Shown here piece by piece: positions 1 to 6,051 of a stretch of 11,513 nucleotides of DNA. Numbering within the stretch: position 1 is the stretch's first letter; each line of letters starts with the position of its first letter. Source of the DNA: an uncultured Clostridia bacterium (GTDB taxonomy: Bacteria; Bacillota; Clostridia; Oscillospirales; Acutalibacteraceae); NCBI GenBank assembly GCA_946409885.1, contig CAMJYF010000021.1, positions 1-11,513 of the forward strand, in the 5' to 3' direction. Under the pieces are notes generated by a model, which was not told where the DNA came from, made no database searches, and saw nothing but the letters and a program-made list of their open reading frames with translations. The translations under genes and the position numbers were made by a program.

Positions 1-1
1 T

Positions 2-132
2 GTAGCGCGGATCAATGATCCGCCCGCAACGCGATTCCGATTTTTGAACGTTTGTTACGGTTTTGCGTTCATTAAACAGCAACTTCTACCCCCGAACCGC
101 CTTCGGCGGGGCGGATCATTGATCCGCGCTAC
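2..132. repeat. BIME-like doublet of inverted GTAG-hairpins (element 1)
   Basis: Positions 2-25 and 109-132 are perfect 24-base inverted repeats around an 83-base spacer. Each arm starts at its outer end with GTAG and is itself palindromic: GCGGATCA-A-TGATCCGC in the left arm. The spacer holds a second hairpin, CCGCC-TTC-GGCGG at 97-109, and a short TGAACG/CGTTCA pair (45-50 with 66-71). GTAG followed by a hairpin, in inverted pairs, is the layout of REP/BIME repeats mobilised by RAYT (TnpA_REP) enzymes in Proteobacteria; the assignment to that class is inference. No coding region is seen from 1 to 262, although an upstream gene may end just left of the window. Confidence 0.75.
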
Positions 133-219
133 GGGGTCCGCGTCATCTCGACAAATCCCCCTATCCTGTCACCCGTACCGCAAAAGAATCCCTGCTGATT
201 AAGCTTATTTTTAGCTGCT

Positions 220-253
220 TGGTATATTATAGAAAAAAAACAAAAGAACGGAG
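220..253 (+). promoter_or_regulatory. Extended -10 promoter and RBS of fucO
   Basis: TGG-TATATT (220-228) fits an extended -10 box, overlapping an alternative TATTAT at 225-230. No good -35 hexamer lies 16-18 bases upstream. A GGAG at 250-253 sits nine bases before the ATG at 263. The run of A residues after the -10 box would form a short A-rich leader. Confidence 0.5.
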
Positions 254-262
254 ATCCTATTT

Positions 263-1408
263 ATGGCTAACAGAATCATTCTCAACCCCATTTCCTTCCA
301 CGGCAAGGGCGCCATCAACGAGATCGTCACCATTGCCAAAGAGCAGGGCTTTGCCCATGTGTTCGTCTGCTCCGACCCCGATCTGGTGAAATTCGGCGTG
401 ACCGCCAAAATCACCGATCTGCTGGACGCGGCCGCCATCCCCTACACCGTCTATTCCGGCATCAAGCCCAACCCCACCATTGAAAACGTCAAGGAAGGTG
501 TAGAAGCCTTCAAGGCCTGCGGCGCGGATGCCATCATCACCATCGGCGGCGGCTCCTCCATGGATACGGCCAAGGCCATCGGCATCATCATCAACAACCC
601 CGAGTTCGCCGACGTGCGTTCGCTGGAGGGCGTTGCCCCCACCAAAAAGCACGCGGTGCCCACCATCGCCGTTCCCACCACCGCCGGCACCGCCGCGGAG
701 GTCACCATCAACTACGTGATCACCGACGTGGAAAAAGAGCGCAAGTTCGTCTGCGTGGACGCCAACGACATCCCGGAATGGGCCATCGTGGATCCCGACA
801 TGATGTCCTCCATGCCCAAGGGCCTGACCGCCGCCACCGGCATGGACGCCCTTACCCACGCCATTGAAGGCTACACCACCAAGGGTGCCTGGGAGATGAC
901 CGATATGTTCCATCTGGAGGCCATCCGCCTGATCGCCAAGCACCTGCGCGGCGCGGTGGAAAACAAGCCGGAGGACCGCGAGGGCATGGCCCTGGCCCAG
1001 TATGTGGCCGGCATGGGCTTCTCCAACGTGGGTCTGGGCATCGCCCATTCCATCGCCCATACCCTCGGCGCCCACTACGATACGCCTCACGGCGTGGCCT
1101 GCGCCATGATGCTGCCCATCGTGATGGAGTACAACCAGGAATGCACCGGCGAAAAATACCGCGAGATCGCCCGCGTGATGGGCGTGAAGGGCGTTGACGA
1201 CATGACCGTGGACGAGTACCGCAAGGCCGCCGTGGACGCCGTCAAGCAGCTGGCCGCGGACGTGGGCATCCCCGCCAAGAACGAAAAGGTCCGCGAGGAG
1301 GATCTGGATCAGCTGGCCGCCGACGCTTATGCCGACGCCTGCCGCCCCGGCAACCCCCGCGACACCAGCGTGGAAGAGCTGAAGGAGCTTTACAGAAAGA
1401 TCATGTAA
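263..1408 (+). CDS. fucO: Lactaldehyde reductase / iron-containing alcohol dehydrogenase (FucO type)
   Basis: Group III metal-dependent alcohol dehydrogenase of 381 residues, the usual family length. It should reduce L-lactaldehyde to L-1,2-propanediol with NADH, the fermentative end step of fucose and rhamnose breakdown, in the cytoplasm. The N-terminal nucleotide-binding half shows GGGS (95-98) and TTAGTAAEVT (139-148). The metal site is complete: D195, H199, H262 and H276, one off the E. coli FucO numbering. Stretches such as NNPEFADVRSLEG and QYVAGMGFSNVGLG match E. coli FucO as I remember it, which supports this symbol over dhaT or yqhD. The ATG follows a GGAG. The gene is monocistronic, with its own promoter and terminator; no fucose or rhamnose genes are near. 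It has no CGG arginine codons, consistent with high expression. Substrate preference (lactaldehyde, 1,3-propanediol, glycolaldehyde) cannot be settled from sequence. Confidence 0.9.
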   Translation: MANRIILNPISFHGKGAINEIVTIAKEQGFAHVFVCSDPDLVKFGVTAKITDLLDAAAIPYTVYSGIKPNPTIENVKEGVEAFKACGADAIITIGGGSSMDTAKAIGIIINNPEFADVRSLEGVAPTKKHAVPTIAVPTTAGTAAEVTINYVITDVEKERKFVCVDANDIPEWAIVDPDMMSSMPKGLTAATGMDALTHAIEGYTTKGAWEMTDMFHLEAIRLIAKHLRGAVENKPEDREGMALAQYVAGMGFSNVGLGIAHSIAHTLGAHYDTPHGVACAMMLPIVMEYNQECTGEKYREIARVMGVKGVDDMTVDEYRKAAVDAVKQLAADVGIPAKNEKVREEDLDQLAADAYADACRPGNPRDTSVEELKELYRKIM

Positions 1409-1415
1409 CGACGGT

Positions 1416-1450
1416 GGGCAGTGGGAAGTCGTCAGTCGGAAGTCGGAAGT
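1416..1450 (+). repeat. Heptameric tandem repeat (five units)
   Basis: Five consecutive 7-base units can be read directly after fucO: GGGCAGT, GGGAAGT, CGTCAGT, CGGAAGT, CGGAAGT. The last two are identical, and AGT recurs every seven bases. The tract starts seven bases after the fucO stop and precedes the terminator. It is too degenerate and too short to code for anything visible. Confidence 0.7.
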
Positions 1451-1509
1451 CTGTACATCATCCGGTCCCTGCCGCCTTTCCCATCCGCCGCTCTGCCAGA
1501 TCATCAACA

Positions 1510-1546
1510 ATTCCCGGACGGCGCGGACCGTCCGGGAATCTTTTTT
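1510..1546 (+). terminator. Intrinsic terminator of fucO
   Basis: A perfect 12-bp stem pairs 1510-1521 (ATTCCCGGACGG) with 1528-1539 across a six-base loop, followed by C and six T residues. It separates fucO from the HAD gene. Confidence 0.92.
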
Positions 1547-1573
1547 CAGGGGCTGTTCTATTTTTCTGCTTTG

Positions 1574-1605
1574 TGCTATACTGTAGAAAACAAATGACAG
1601 AGGTG
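1574..1605 (+). promoter_or_regulatory. Promoter and RBS of the HAD hydrolase gene
   Basis: TG-C-TATACT (1574-1582) is a good extended -10 box just downstream of the fucO terminator; the -35 region is poor. GAGGTG at 1600-1605 lies four bases before the ATG at 1610. The leader would be only about 20 bases. Confidence 0.6.
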
Positions 1606-1609
1606 CGTT

Positions 1610-2416
1610 ATGGGTAAATTTGACAAGGTACTGCTGGCCTCCGATTACGACGGCACGCTGTACGACAGCCGGGGCGTGATCACGGAGGAGGTGCGTCAGG
1701 CGATCCGGTATTTTACGGACAACGGCGGGTATTTCACCGTCAGCACCGGCCGGTCAAAGCAGGGCTTTCACGCGTATTCGCCGGATTACATCAACGCGCC
1801 GGTGCTGCTGGCCAACGGGGCCATGGCCTACGACTTCGCCGCCGGAAAAACCGTCTTCACCGAAGGCGTGTCCGAACAAGACCGGCGTGTGTTTGAGGCG
1901 ATCGCCGCCCGCTTTCCGGGGATGTGCGTGGAGTTTTACACGGACGGCTTCCGCTCCTTCGCCCTCTGCCCGGATGAGCGCACCCGGCAGCATTTCGCCG
2001 CGCAGGAGATCGTCTGGGAGGAGCTGAAAGACCTGTCCACCCTCCCCTTCCCCGTGATCAAGATCATGATCGGCGCGGGGGAACGCACCTTTGCGGTACA
2101 GGATCATCTGCGGGAGCTGGATATGGGCGGCGTGCGCTTTATCCCAAGCGAGGGCAGCTTTATCGAGCTGCACAGCCGCAAAGCGGGCAAGGGCAACGGC
2201 CTGCTGCGGCTGGCGGAGGCGCTGGGCGTACCGCGGGAAAACGCCTTTGCCGTGGGGGACGGCTCCAATGACGTGGACATGCTGCAGGCCGCCGCCGTCG
2301 GCTTTGTGCCCGCCAACGGCGAACCGCTGGCCCTGGCCGCCGCGGACCGGGTGGTCCGCAGCAACGACAAAGGCGCCGTGGCGAACGTAATTGAGATATT
2401 GGACAAAATGTTCTGA
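1610..2416 (+). CDS. Cof-type HAD-IIB sugar-phosphate phosphatase
   Basis: Cytoplasmic haloacid-dehalogenase phosphatase of 268 residues, the normal size for the Cof/YidA subfamily. All four HAD motifs are visible: DYDGT (nucleophile D12, acid/base D14), STGR (45-48), the conserved lysine in KGNGLL (K194), and GDGSNDVDML (216-225, Mg2+ ligands D217 and D221). The region between motifs II and III (about 85-185) is the C2B cap that sets substrate choice. Relatives hydrolyse sugar phosphates, FMN or other small phosphomonoesters; the substrate here cannot be read from sequence. It has its own extended -10 promoter. It converges on the minus-strand oxidoreductase, with the second GTAG-hairpin doublet between the two. 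CGG and GGG codons are frequent, unlike in fucO next door, suggesting modest expression. Confidence 0.9.
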   Translation: MGKFDKVLLASDYDGTLYDSRGVITEEVRQAIRYFTDNGGYFTVSTGRSKQGFHAYSPDYINAPVLLANGAMAYDFAAGKTVFTEGVSEQDRRVFEAIAARFPGMCVEFYTDGFRSFALCPDERTRQHFAAQEIVWEELKDLSTLPFPVIKIMIGAGERTFAVQDHLRELDMGGVRFIPSEGSFIELHSRKAGKGNGLLRLAEALGVPRENAFAVGDGSNDVDMLQAAAVGFVPANGEPLALAAADRVVRSNDKGAVANVIEILDKMF

Positions 2417-2431
2417 GAAAGAGAGAGGACA

Positions 2432-2445
2432 ATTGGAGATTGGCG
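2432..2445 (+). repeat. Two-unit heptameric repeat after the HAD gene
   Basis: ATTGGAG-ATTGGCG is a 7-base unit repeated with one difference, shortly after the HAD stop codon. With only two units it could be chance. It is listed because two longer heptamer tracts lie beside other genes here (1416-1450 and 7282-7302). Confidence 0.4.
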
Positions 2446-2460
2446 GGCTGACGCGTCCCC

Positions 2461-2630
2461 TGTAGGGGCGGGCACCGACCGCCCGTATTCCCCATAAAAA
2501 ACCACACAACGTCATGCAATCACACACGATCAAACCATACCGGCCGGTATTTCATGGATCTCAATGTGTTAAAAAAACCGATTGCGGGCGGTCGGCGCCC
2601 GATTGCGGGCGGTCGGTGCCCGCCCCTACA
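2461..2630. repeat. BIME-like doublet of inverted GTAG-hairpins (element 2)
   Basis: Positions 2461-2485 and 2606-2630 are perfect 25-base inverted repeats separated by 120 bases. The outer ends read TGTAG and CTACA, and each arm can fold on itself through CGGGC/GCCCG. The design matches element 1 (outer GTAG, GC-rich hairpin, CCGCCCG inner end), but the hairpin core differs: GCACCGA here against ATCAATGAT there. The middle holds a perfect 14-base palindrome (2537-2550). Next to the right arm is an additional partial copy, so 2581-2601 and 2602-2622 form a 21-base tandem repeat with one mismatch. The element fills most of the 231-base gap between two convergent genes; no protein is supported in that gap. 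Confidence 0.8.
2571..2601 (-). terminator. Possible terminator of the minus-strand oxidoreductase
   Basis: Read on the minus strand, the partial repeat copy forms CGGGCG/CGCCCG (2601-2596 with 2590-2585). A second option, CCGA/TCGG, abuts a run of seven T residues (complement of 2571-2577). The T run fits an intrinsic terminator for the gene ending at 2648, but the stem beside it is short and the stronger stem is seven bases away. Confidence 0.4.
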
Positions 2631-2647
2631 GAAGGACAGATCCCTTT

Positions 2648-3625
2648 TCAGAACACAAACCCATTCTGCTTCCGTATCTCATCGCACATCTCCCGCACGG
2701 TCAGGGCGGTTTGTTTGGCAAACAGGTAATCCGGATCGGCAAAATCGCGTTTTCCGATCATCCGTTGAAAAAACGCCGCCTCGCCGCTCATCACGTCGTC
2801 GCGGCTCAGGCCGGCGGGAACCAGCGCTTCGGTTCCCGCCGGGGTAATAAGGTTTACCCCCGTCAGCTGGGAGACGGATTCCATCTGCAGCGTTCCCCCG
2901 TCGCCGATCACTTCGCTGGGGGCGTACTGCTGCCCCACCTTGGACCAGCTCATGCTGACGGAAAGGCCGGGGTAGCGCAGGATGGCGGAGCCCGCCGCGT
3001 CCGCGCCGTTGTCAAGAAACACCGCGTCGGACAGGATCGTTTCCGGCTTGCCGAACAGGGCGGCGGCCAGATACAGATTATACACGCCGATATCCATCAG
3101 GCTGCCCGCGTGCATGGCCGGGTTGAAGATGTTGGGGTTCTTCCCTGCCAGGTACAGGGGATACTTGGAGGAAAGCTGGCAGAAATCCAGCCGGGCGGTA
3201 CGCACGCGCCCCAGCTTTTTCACCGCGTCCCTCACCGCCGGGAACGCGGGGGTATGGATCGACATGATGGCCTCCGTATAGACAAGGCCCTTTTCTTCCG
3301 CAAGCGTGACCAGCTCCCGCATTTCCACCGCCGTGGTGGCGGCGGGCTTTTCGCAGATCACGTTTTTTCCGGCGTTCAGGAAGTATCTGCTCTGTTCATA
3401 GTGGAACCGGTTGGGGCTGGCGATATACACGCCGTCGATGGCCGGGTCGGCGGCCAGCGCCGCCAGATCGGTGTATATCTTTTCCGCGCCGGTCTTTGCG
3501 GCAAAAGCCCGGGCCGTCTCCTCGCCGCGTGAATACACGGCGGCATGCTCAATCCCCGGCACGGTTTTGGCCGCGGAGACGAATTTTTCGGTGATCCAGG
3601 AGGTTCCGATGGTGGCAAATTTCAT
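2648..3625 (-). CDS. Gfo/Idh/MocA family oxidoreductase
   Basis: NAD(P)-dependent dehydrogenase-like protein of 325 residues, a usual length. The N-terminal Rossmann domain (about 1-120) begins with IGTSWIT (6-12), a variant of the GxGxxG loop. The EKP signature (92-94) carries the conserved lysine. The C-terminal alpha/beta domain includes GSLMDIGVYN (174-183), where D178 matches the family's DIG motif and the usual histidine is replaced by tyrosine/asparagine. Relatives oxidise or reduce sugars, inositols and sugar acids, or act as trans-dihydrodiol dehydrogenases; the substrate is not identifiable. The gene is divergent from the GNAT gene. On the minus strand, TATGAT about 40 bases before the start could be its -10 box; the ribosome-binding site (GAGCGAAG) is weak. 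It differs clearly from the oxidoreductase at 4382, so the two are not a recent duplication. Confidence 0.88.
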   Translation of the reverse strand: MKFATIGTSWITEKFVSAAKTVPGIEHAAVYSRGEETARAFAAKTGAEKIYTDLAALAADPAIDGVYIASPNRFHYEQSRYFLNAGKNVICEKPAATTAVEMRELVTLAEEKGLVYTEAIMSIHTPAFPAVRDAVKKLGRVRTARLDFCQLSSKYPLYLAGKNPNIFNPAMHAGSLMDIGVYNLYLAAALFGKPETILSDAVFLDNGADAAGSAILRYPGLSVSMSWSKVGQQYAPSEVIGDGGTLQMESVSQLTGVNLITPAGTEALVPAGLSRDDVMSGEAAFFQRMIGKRDFADPDYLFAKQTALTVREMCDEIRKQNGFVF

Positions 3626-3668
3626 TTTCTTCGCTCTTTTCCACTGTTTTTTCTGATATCATATCATA

Positions 3669-3715
3669 TTTTTTGAAAAAAAACACCTCTCCGTATAGAC
3701 TTTTTTGAAAAAAAA
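3669..3715. repeat. A-tract direct repeats in the divergent promoter region
   Basis: TTTTTTGAAAAAAAA occurs identically at 3669-3683 and 3701-3715, start to start 32 bases, close to three DNA helical turns. Both lie between the divergent oxidoreductase and GNAT genes. They could bend DNA, act as upstream elements, or bind a regulator. Confidence 0.6.
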
Positions 3716-3738
3716 GTATAAAATAGGTTTTTGAGGTG
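3696..3738 (+). promoter_or_regulatory. Promoter and RBS of the GNAT gene
   Basis: TAGACT (3696-3701) and TAAAAT (3719-3724) are separated by 17 bases and fit -35 and -10 boxes. GAGGTG (3733-3738) lies six bases before ATG 3745. A GTG at 3736 is in the same frame but is part of this Shine-Dalgarno sequence, so ATG 3745 is taken as the start. Confidence 0.55.
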
Positions 3739-3744
3739 ATCACC

Positions 3745-4317
3745 ATGAGCGCGATCAGAGCCTATGACAAAAAGGACCGGGAACGGGTGCGGCAGATCTG
3801 CCTGAAAAACGCGGACTGCCTGTACGCGCCGGAGGAAACCAAACAGTATATCCTGCTGATGTACTGCGATTACTACATCGAGCAGGAGCCGGAAAACTGC
3901 TTTGTGGCAGTTGACGACGACGACAACGCGGTGGGGTATATCATCTGCGCCGAAAACTACGAGGAATACGCCAAAACCTTCCAGCGGGTCTATCTCCCAC
4001 AGGCGGACGCCATCAGCCTGAAGCGTTTTGTGGAAGCCCGGCTGGACCTGCTGAGCCATTCCATGTTCAAAAACATCTATCCGGCGCATTTCCATATCGA
4101 TATCGACGAGGAGCACCAGCGGGAAGGGCTGGGCTCGCTGCTGGTCTCCACGCTGACCGTCCACCTGAAGCACAAGGGCCTCAGCGGTATGATGCTGGTC
4201 TGCGGCGCGGATAACCAGCAGGCCATCAATTTTTACAAAAAGAACGGCTTCAAAACCCTGCTGACCACCAAGGTGGGCAGGGCCATGGCGCTGGATTTTG
4301 ACGCGGAAAGCGCGTAA
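3745..4317 (+). CDS. GNAT family N-acetyltransferase
   Basis: Predicted cytoplasmic acetyl-CoA-dependent acyltransferase of 190 residues. The acetyl-CoA pyrophosphate-binding loop is QREGLG (125-130), after a beta strand FHIDID; the later N-Q-Q-A-I-N-FY-KKNGF segment (157-169) is the typical motif B end of the fold. The N-terminal 100 residues include an acidic loop (VDDDDN, 56-61) and are not diagnostic, so the acceptor (amine, amino acid, protein or antibiotic) is unknown. The start at ATG 3745 is chosen over the in-frame GTG at 3736 because that GTG lies inside the ribosome-binding site. It is the first gene of a plus-strand run and ends 64 bases before the next oxidoreductase gene; co-transcription is likely but unproved. 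No resistance-type signature was recognised. Confidence 0.85.
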   Translation: MSAIRAYDKKDRERVRQICLKNADCLYAPEETKQYILLMYCDYYIEQEPENCFVAVDDDDNAVGYIICAENYEEYAKTFQRVYLPQADAISLKRFVEARLDLLSHSMFKNIYPAHFHIDIDEEHQREGLGSLLVSTLTVHLKHKGLSGMMLVCGADNQQAINFYKKNGFKTLLTTKVGRAMALDFDAESA

Positions 4318-4326
4318 CGGCTTATT

Positions 4327-4342
4327 TCCCGCCACGGCGGGA
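4327..4342 (+). other. Small hairpin between GNAT and oxidoreductase genes
   Basis: TCCCGC (4327-4332) pairs with GCGGGA (4337-4342) around a four-base loop, with A/T-rich flanks. There is no T run on the plus strand, so it is not a standard terminator. It may be a processing or mRNA-stability element inside the operon. Confidence 0.4.
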
Positions 4343-4381
4343 TAAAATAAACAACAACCATGAACCAACGGAGGTATAAAC

Positions 4382-5536
4382 ATGGCAGACAACGTATTGG
4401 ATCGTTTCAAAGAGAACACGGAAGAGCACGTCGTTGTTGACACCGGCAAAAAGGTCAAGGTGGGCATCATCGGCACCGGCTGGATCGCGGAGGCCCACGT
4501 GGCCAACTATCTGCGCTGCCCGGACGTGGAGATCGTGGCCGCGGCGGACCTGATCCCCGGCAAGGCGGAAAAGTTCTGCAAGGCCAACGGCATTGAGGGC
4601 GTCCGCCTGTACCCCGATCACAAATCCATGATCGACGCGGAAGAGCTGGACGCGGTCAGCGTTTGCACCTACAACCGCACCCACGCGGAATGCTCCATCT
4701 ACGCGCTGGAGCACGGCGTCAACGTGCTGCTGGAAAAGCCCATGTGCGTGACGCTGGAAGAGGCCGTTGCCATCTGCAAGGCGGAAAAGGCCAGCGGCAA
4801 GATCCTTTCCATCGGCTTCCAGCCCCGTTTTGACGAAAACATGAAGATGCTGAAAAAGGTCGTGGAATCCGGCGAGCTGGGCGACGTGTACTACATCCAG
4901 ACCGGCGGCGGCCGCAGAAGAGGCATCCCCACCCCCTACGGCACCAGCTTTATCGAGGATAAAACCGCGGGCATCGGCGCCCTGGCCGATATCGGCTGCT
5001 ATTCGCTGGATATGGTGCTGAACGCCATCGGCTATCCCAAGCCCCTGACGGTCTCCGGCTACACCTCCGATTTCTTCGGCAAGGATCCCGTCAACTTCCC
5101 CGGCCATCCGGAGTACGCCGAAAAGTTCAGCGTGGATGATTTCGCCGCGGCGTTCATCCGTCTGGAAGGCGGCGTCATCCTGGACTTCCGTATCTCCTGG
5201 GCCATGAATATGGATACCCCCGGCGATACCATCATCCTGGGCACCAAGGCCGGTCTGCGCGTGCCCTCCACCGAGTGCTGGAACGGCAGCATCGGCGGCC
5301 CGCTGAAGCTGTACCGCACCATCGCCGGCAGCGACGTGGAGACCGAGATCCCCGAGCGCCGCAACGACGAGGACAACTTCTACAACAAGATCCGCTACTT
5401 CATCGACGCGGTGAAGACCGGCGGCAAGGCCCCCGTGCCCTCCAGCCAGATCCTGTACAACCAGGCCATCATCGACGGCATTGCCCGTTCCGCCAAGCTG
5501 GGCCGCGAAGTGGAAATCAACATCCCCGAGATATGA
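4382..5536 (+). CDS. Gfo/Idh/MocA family oxidoreductase coupled to rimM
   Basis: NAD(P)-dependent oxidoreductase of 384 residues, close to the family norm (330-390). An N-terminal tail of about 24 residues precedes the Rossmann fold (VGIIGTGWIAEAH, 27-39; third glycine replaced by A36). EKP is at 118-120. The catalytic-domain motif GALADIGCYSLD (199-210) has D203 and, four residues on, Y207 where many members have His. Relatives act on sugars, cyclitols and their oxidised forms; the substrate is unknown. GGAGGT at 4370-4375, six bases before the ATG, is the strongest ribosome-binding site in the window. Arginine is encoded by CGC, CGT or AGA with no CGG, unlike rimM just downstream, which suggests high expression. 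The stop TGA overlaps the rimM ATG (ATGA at 5533-5536). Confidence 0.9.
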   Translation: MADNVLDRFKENTEEHVVVDTGKKVKVGIIGTGWIAEAHVANYLRCPDVEIVAAADLIPGKAEKFCKANGIEGVRLYPDHKSMIDAEELDAVSVCTYNRTHAECSIYALEHGVNVLLEKPMCVTLEEAVAICKAEKASGKILSIGFQPRFDENMKMLKKVVESGELGDVYYIQTGGGRRRGIPTPYGTSFIEDKTAGIGALADIGCYSLDMVLNAIGYPKPLTVSGYTSDFFGKDPVNFPGHPEYAEKFSVDDFAAAFIRLEGGVILDFRISWAMNMDTPGDTIILGTKAGLRVPSTECWNGSIGGPLKLYRTIAGSDVETEIPERRNDEDNFYNKIRYFIDAVKTGGKAPVPSSQILYNQAIIDGIARSAKLGREVEINIPEI

Positions 5537-6051
5537 TCAGACGGTATCTTGAACTGGGGCAGGTCGTTGGCGCCCACGGCGTCAGGGGGGAGCTGCGCGT
5601 GAACCCCTGGTGCGATACGCCCGATTTTGCCAGACGCTTCAAGACGCTTTACTGGGACAAAAACGGCGAACAGCCGGTGACGGTATTGTCGTGCCGACCG
5701 CACGGCAATATCGTCCTTTTGTCTCTGGAGGGCGTTACCAGCAAGGAGGCCGCCGAGGCCCTGCGGGGCAGGATGCTGTACCTGAAGCGGGAGGACGCGA
5801 AGCTGGCCCCCGGCACATGGTTTATTGAGGAGCTGATCGGCTGCGAGGCGGTGGACGCGGATGACGGCCGCCGCTACGGCACGCTGACCGACGTCAGCCG
5901 GACCGGCGCCAACGACGTGTGGCACGTGACCGGGGAGGACGGAAAGGAATACCTGCTGCCCGCCATTCCGGACGTGGTGATCGACGCGGACGTGGCCGGC
6001 AACCGGGTGCTGCTGCGGCCACTGAAAGGAATTTTCGACGATGCGGATTGA
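5533..6051 (+). CDS. rimM: 16S rRNA processing protein RimM
   Basis: RimM binds ribosomal protein S19 and helps mature the 30S head (3' domain of 16S rRNA). The product is 172 residues, the family's usual size. The N-terminal RimM barrel shows [16 protein letters not shown] (8-23); the C-terminal PRC-barrel half includes [22 protein letters not shown] (residues about 127-148). The same frame is open upstream to 5275, but that part lies inside the preceding gene and is not RimM-like. ATG 5533 is chosen because homology begins there and because it forms an ATGA overlap with the upstream stop. No good Shine-Dalgarno precedes it, so translation probably relies on re-initiation. It overlaps trmD by 11 bases, the standard rimM-trmD pairing. 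CGG and AGG arginine codons are common. Confidence 0.93.
   Translation: MIRRYLELGQVVGAHGVRGELRVNPWCDTPDFARRFKTLYWDKNGEQPVTVLSCRPHGNIVLLSLEGVTSKEAAEALRGRMLYLKREDAKLAPGTWFIEELIGCEAVDADDGRRYGTLTDVSRTGANDVWHVTGEDGKEYLLPAIPDVVIDADVAGNRVLLRPLKGIFDDAD

Noticed and set aside
1434..1451. Tandem AGTCGGA units considered as a CRISPR fragment
   Set aside because: The units are 7 bases with no spacers; this is a simple heptamer repeat.
257..1510. Long open frame on the minus strand (417 codons) antisense to fucO
   Set aside because: Its product is rich in His, Gly and Val with no family motif, and the plus-strand frame is an unmistakable alcohol dehydrogenase. The open frame follows from strong G/C third-position bias.
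2582..3532. Plus-strand open frame through element 2 and across the minus-strand oxidoreductase
   Set aside because: It is the antisense of a clear Gfo/Idh/MocA gene, and its first part translates the repeat element.
3736..3744. GTG start for the GNAT gene, three codons upstream
   Set aside because: The GTG is part of GAGGTG, which is correctly spaced for ATG 3745, and no other ribosome-binding site precedes it.
4298..4326. TTGACG at the end of the GNAT gene as a -35 box for the next oxidoreductase
   Set aside because: No acceptable -10 hexamer lies 16-18 bases downstream, so a separate promoter is not supported.
5275..5532. N-terminal extension of RimM in the same open frame
   Set aside because: The extra 86 codons are Arg/His/Gln-rich, overlap the oxidoreductase coding region in another frame, and RimM homology starts exactly at ATG 5533.
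2648..5536. The two Gfo/Idh/MocA genes considered as a recent duplication
   Set aside because: They differ in length, nucleotide-binding loop and catalytic-domain motif, with little visible identity outside the family signatures.
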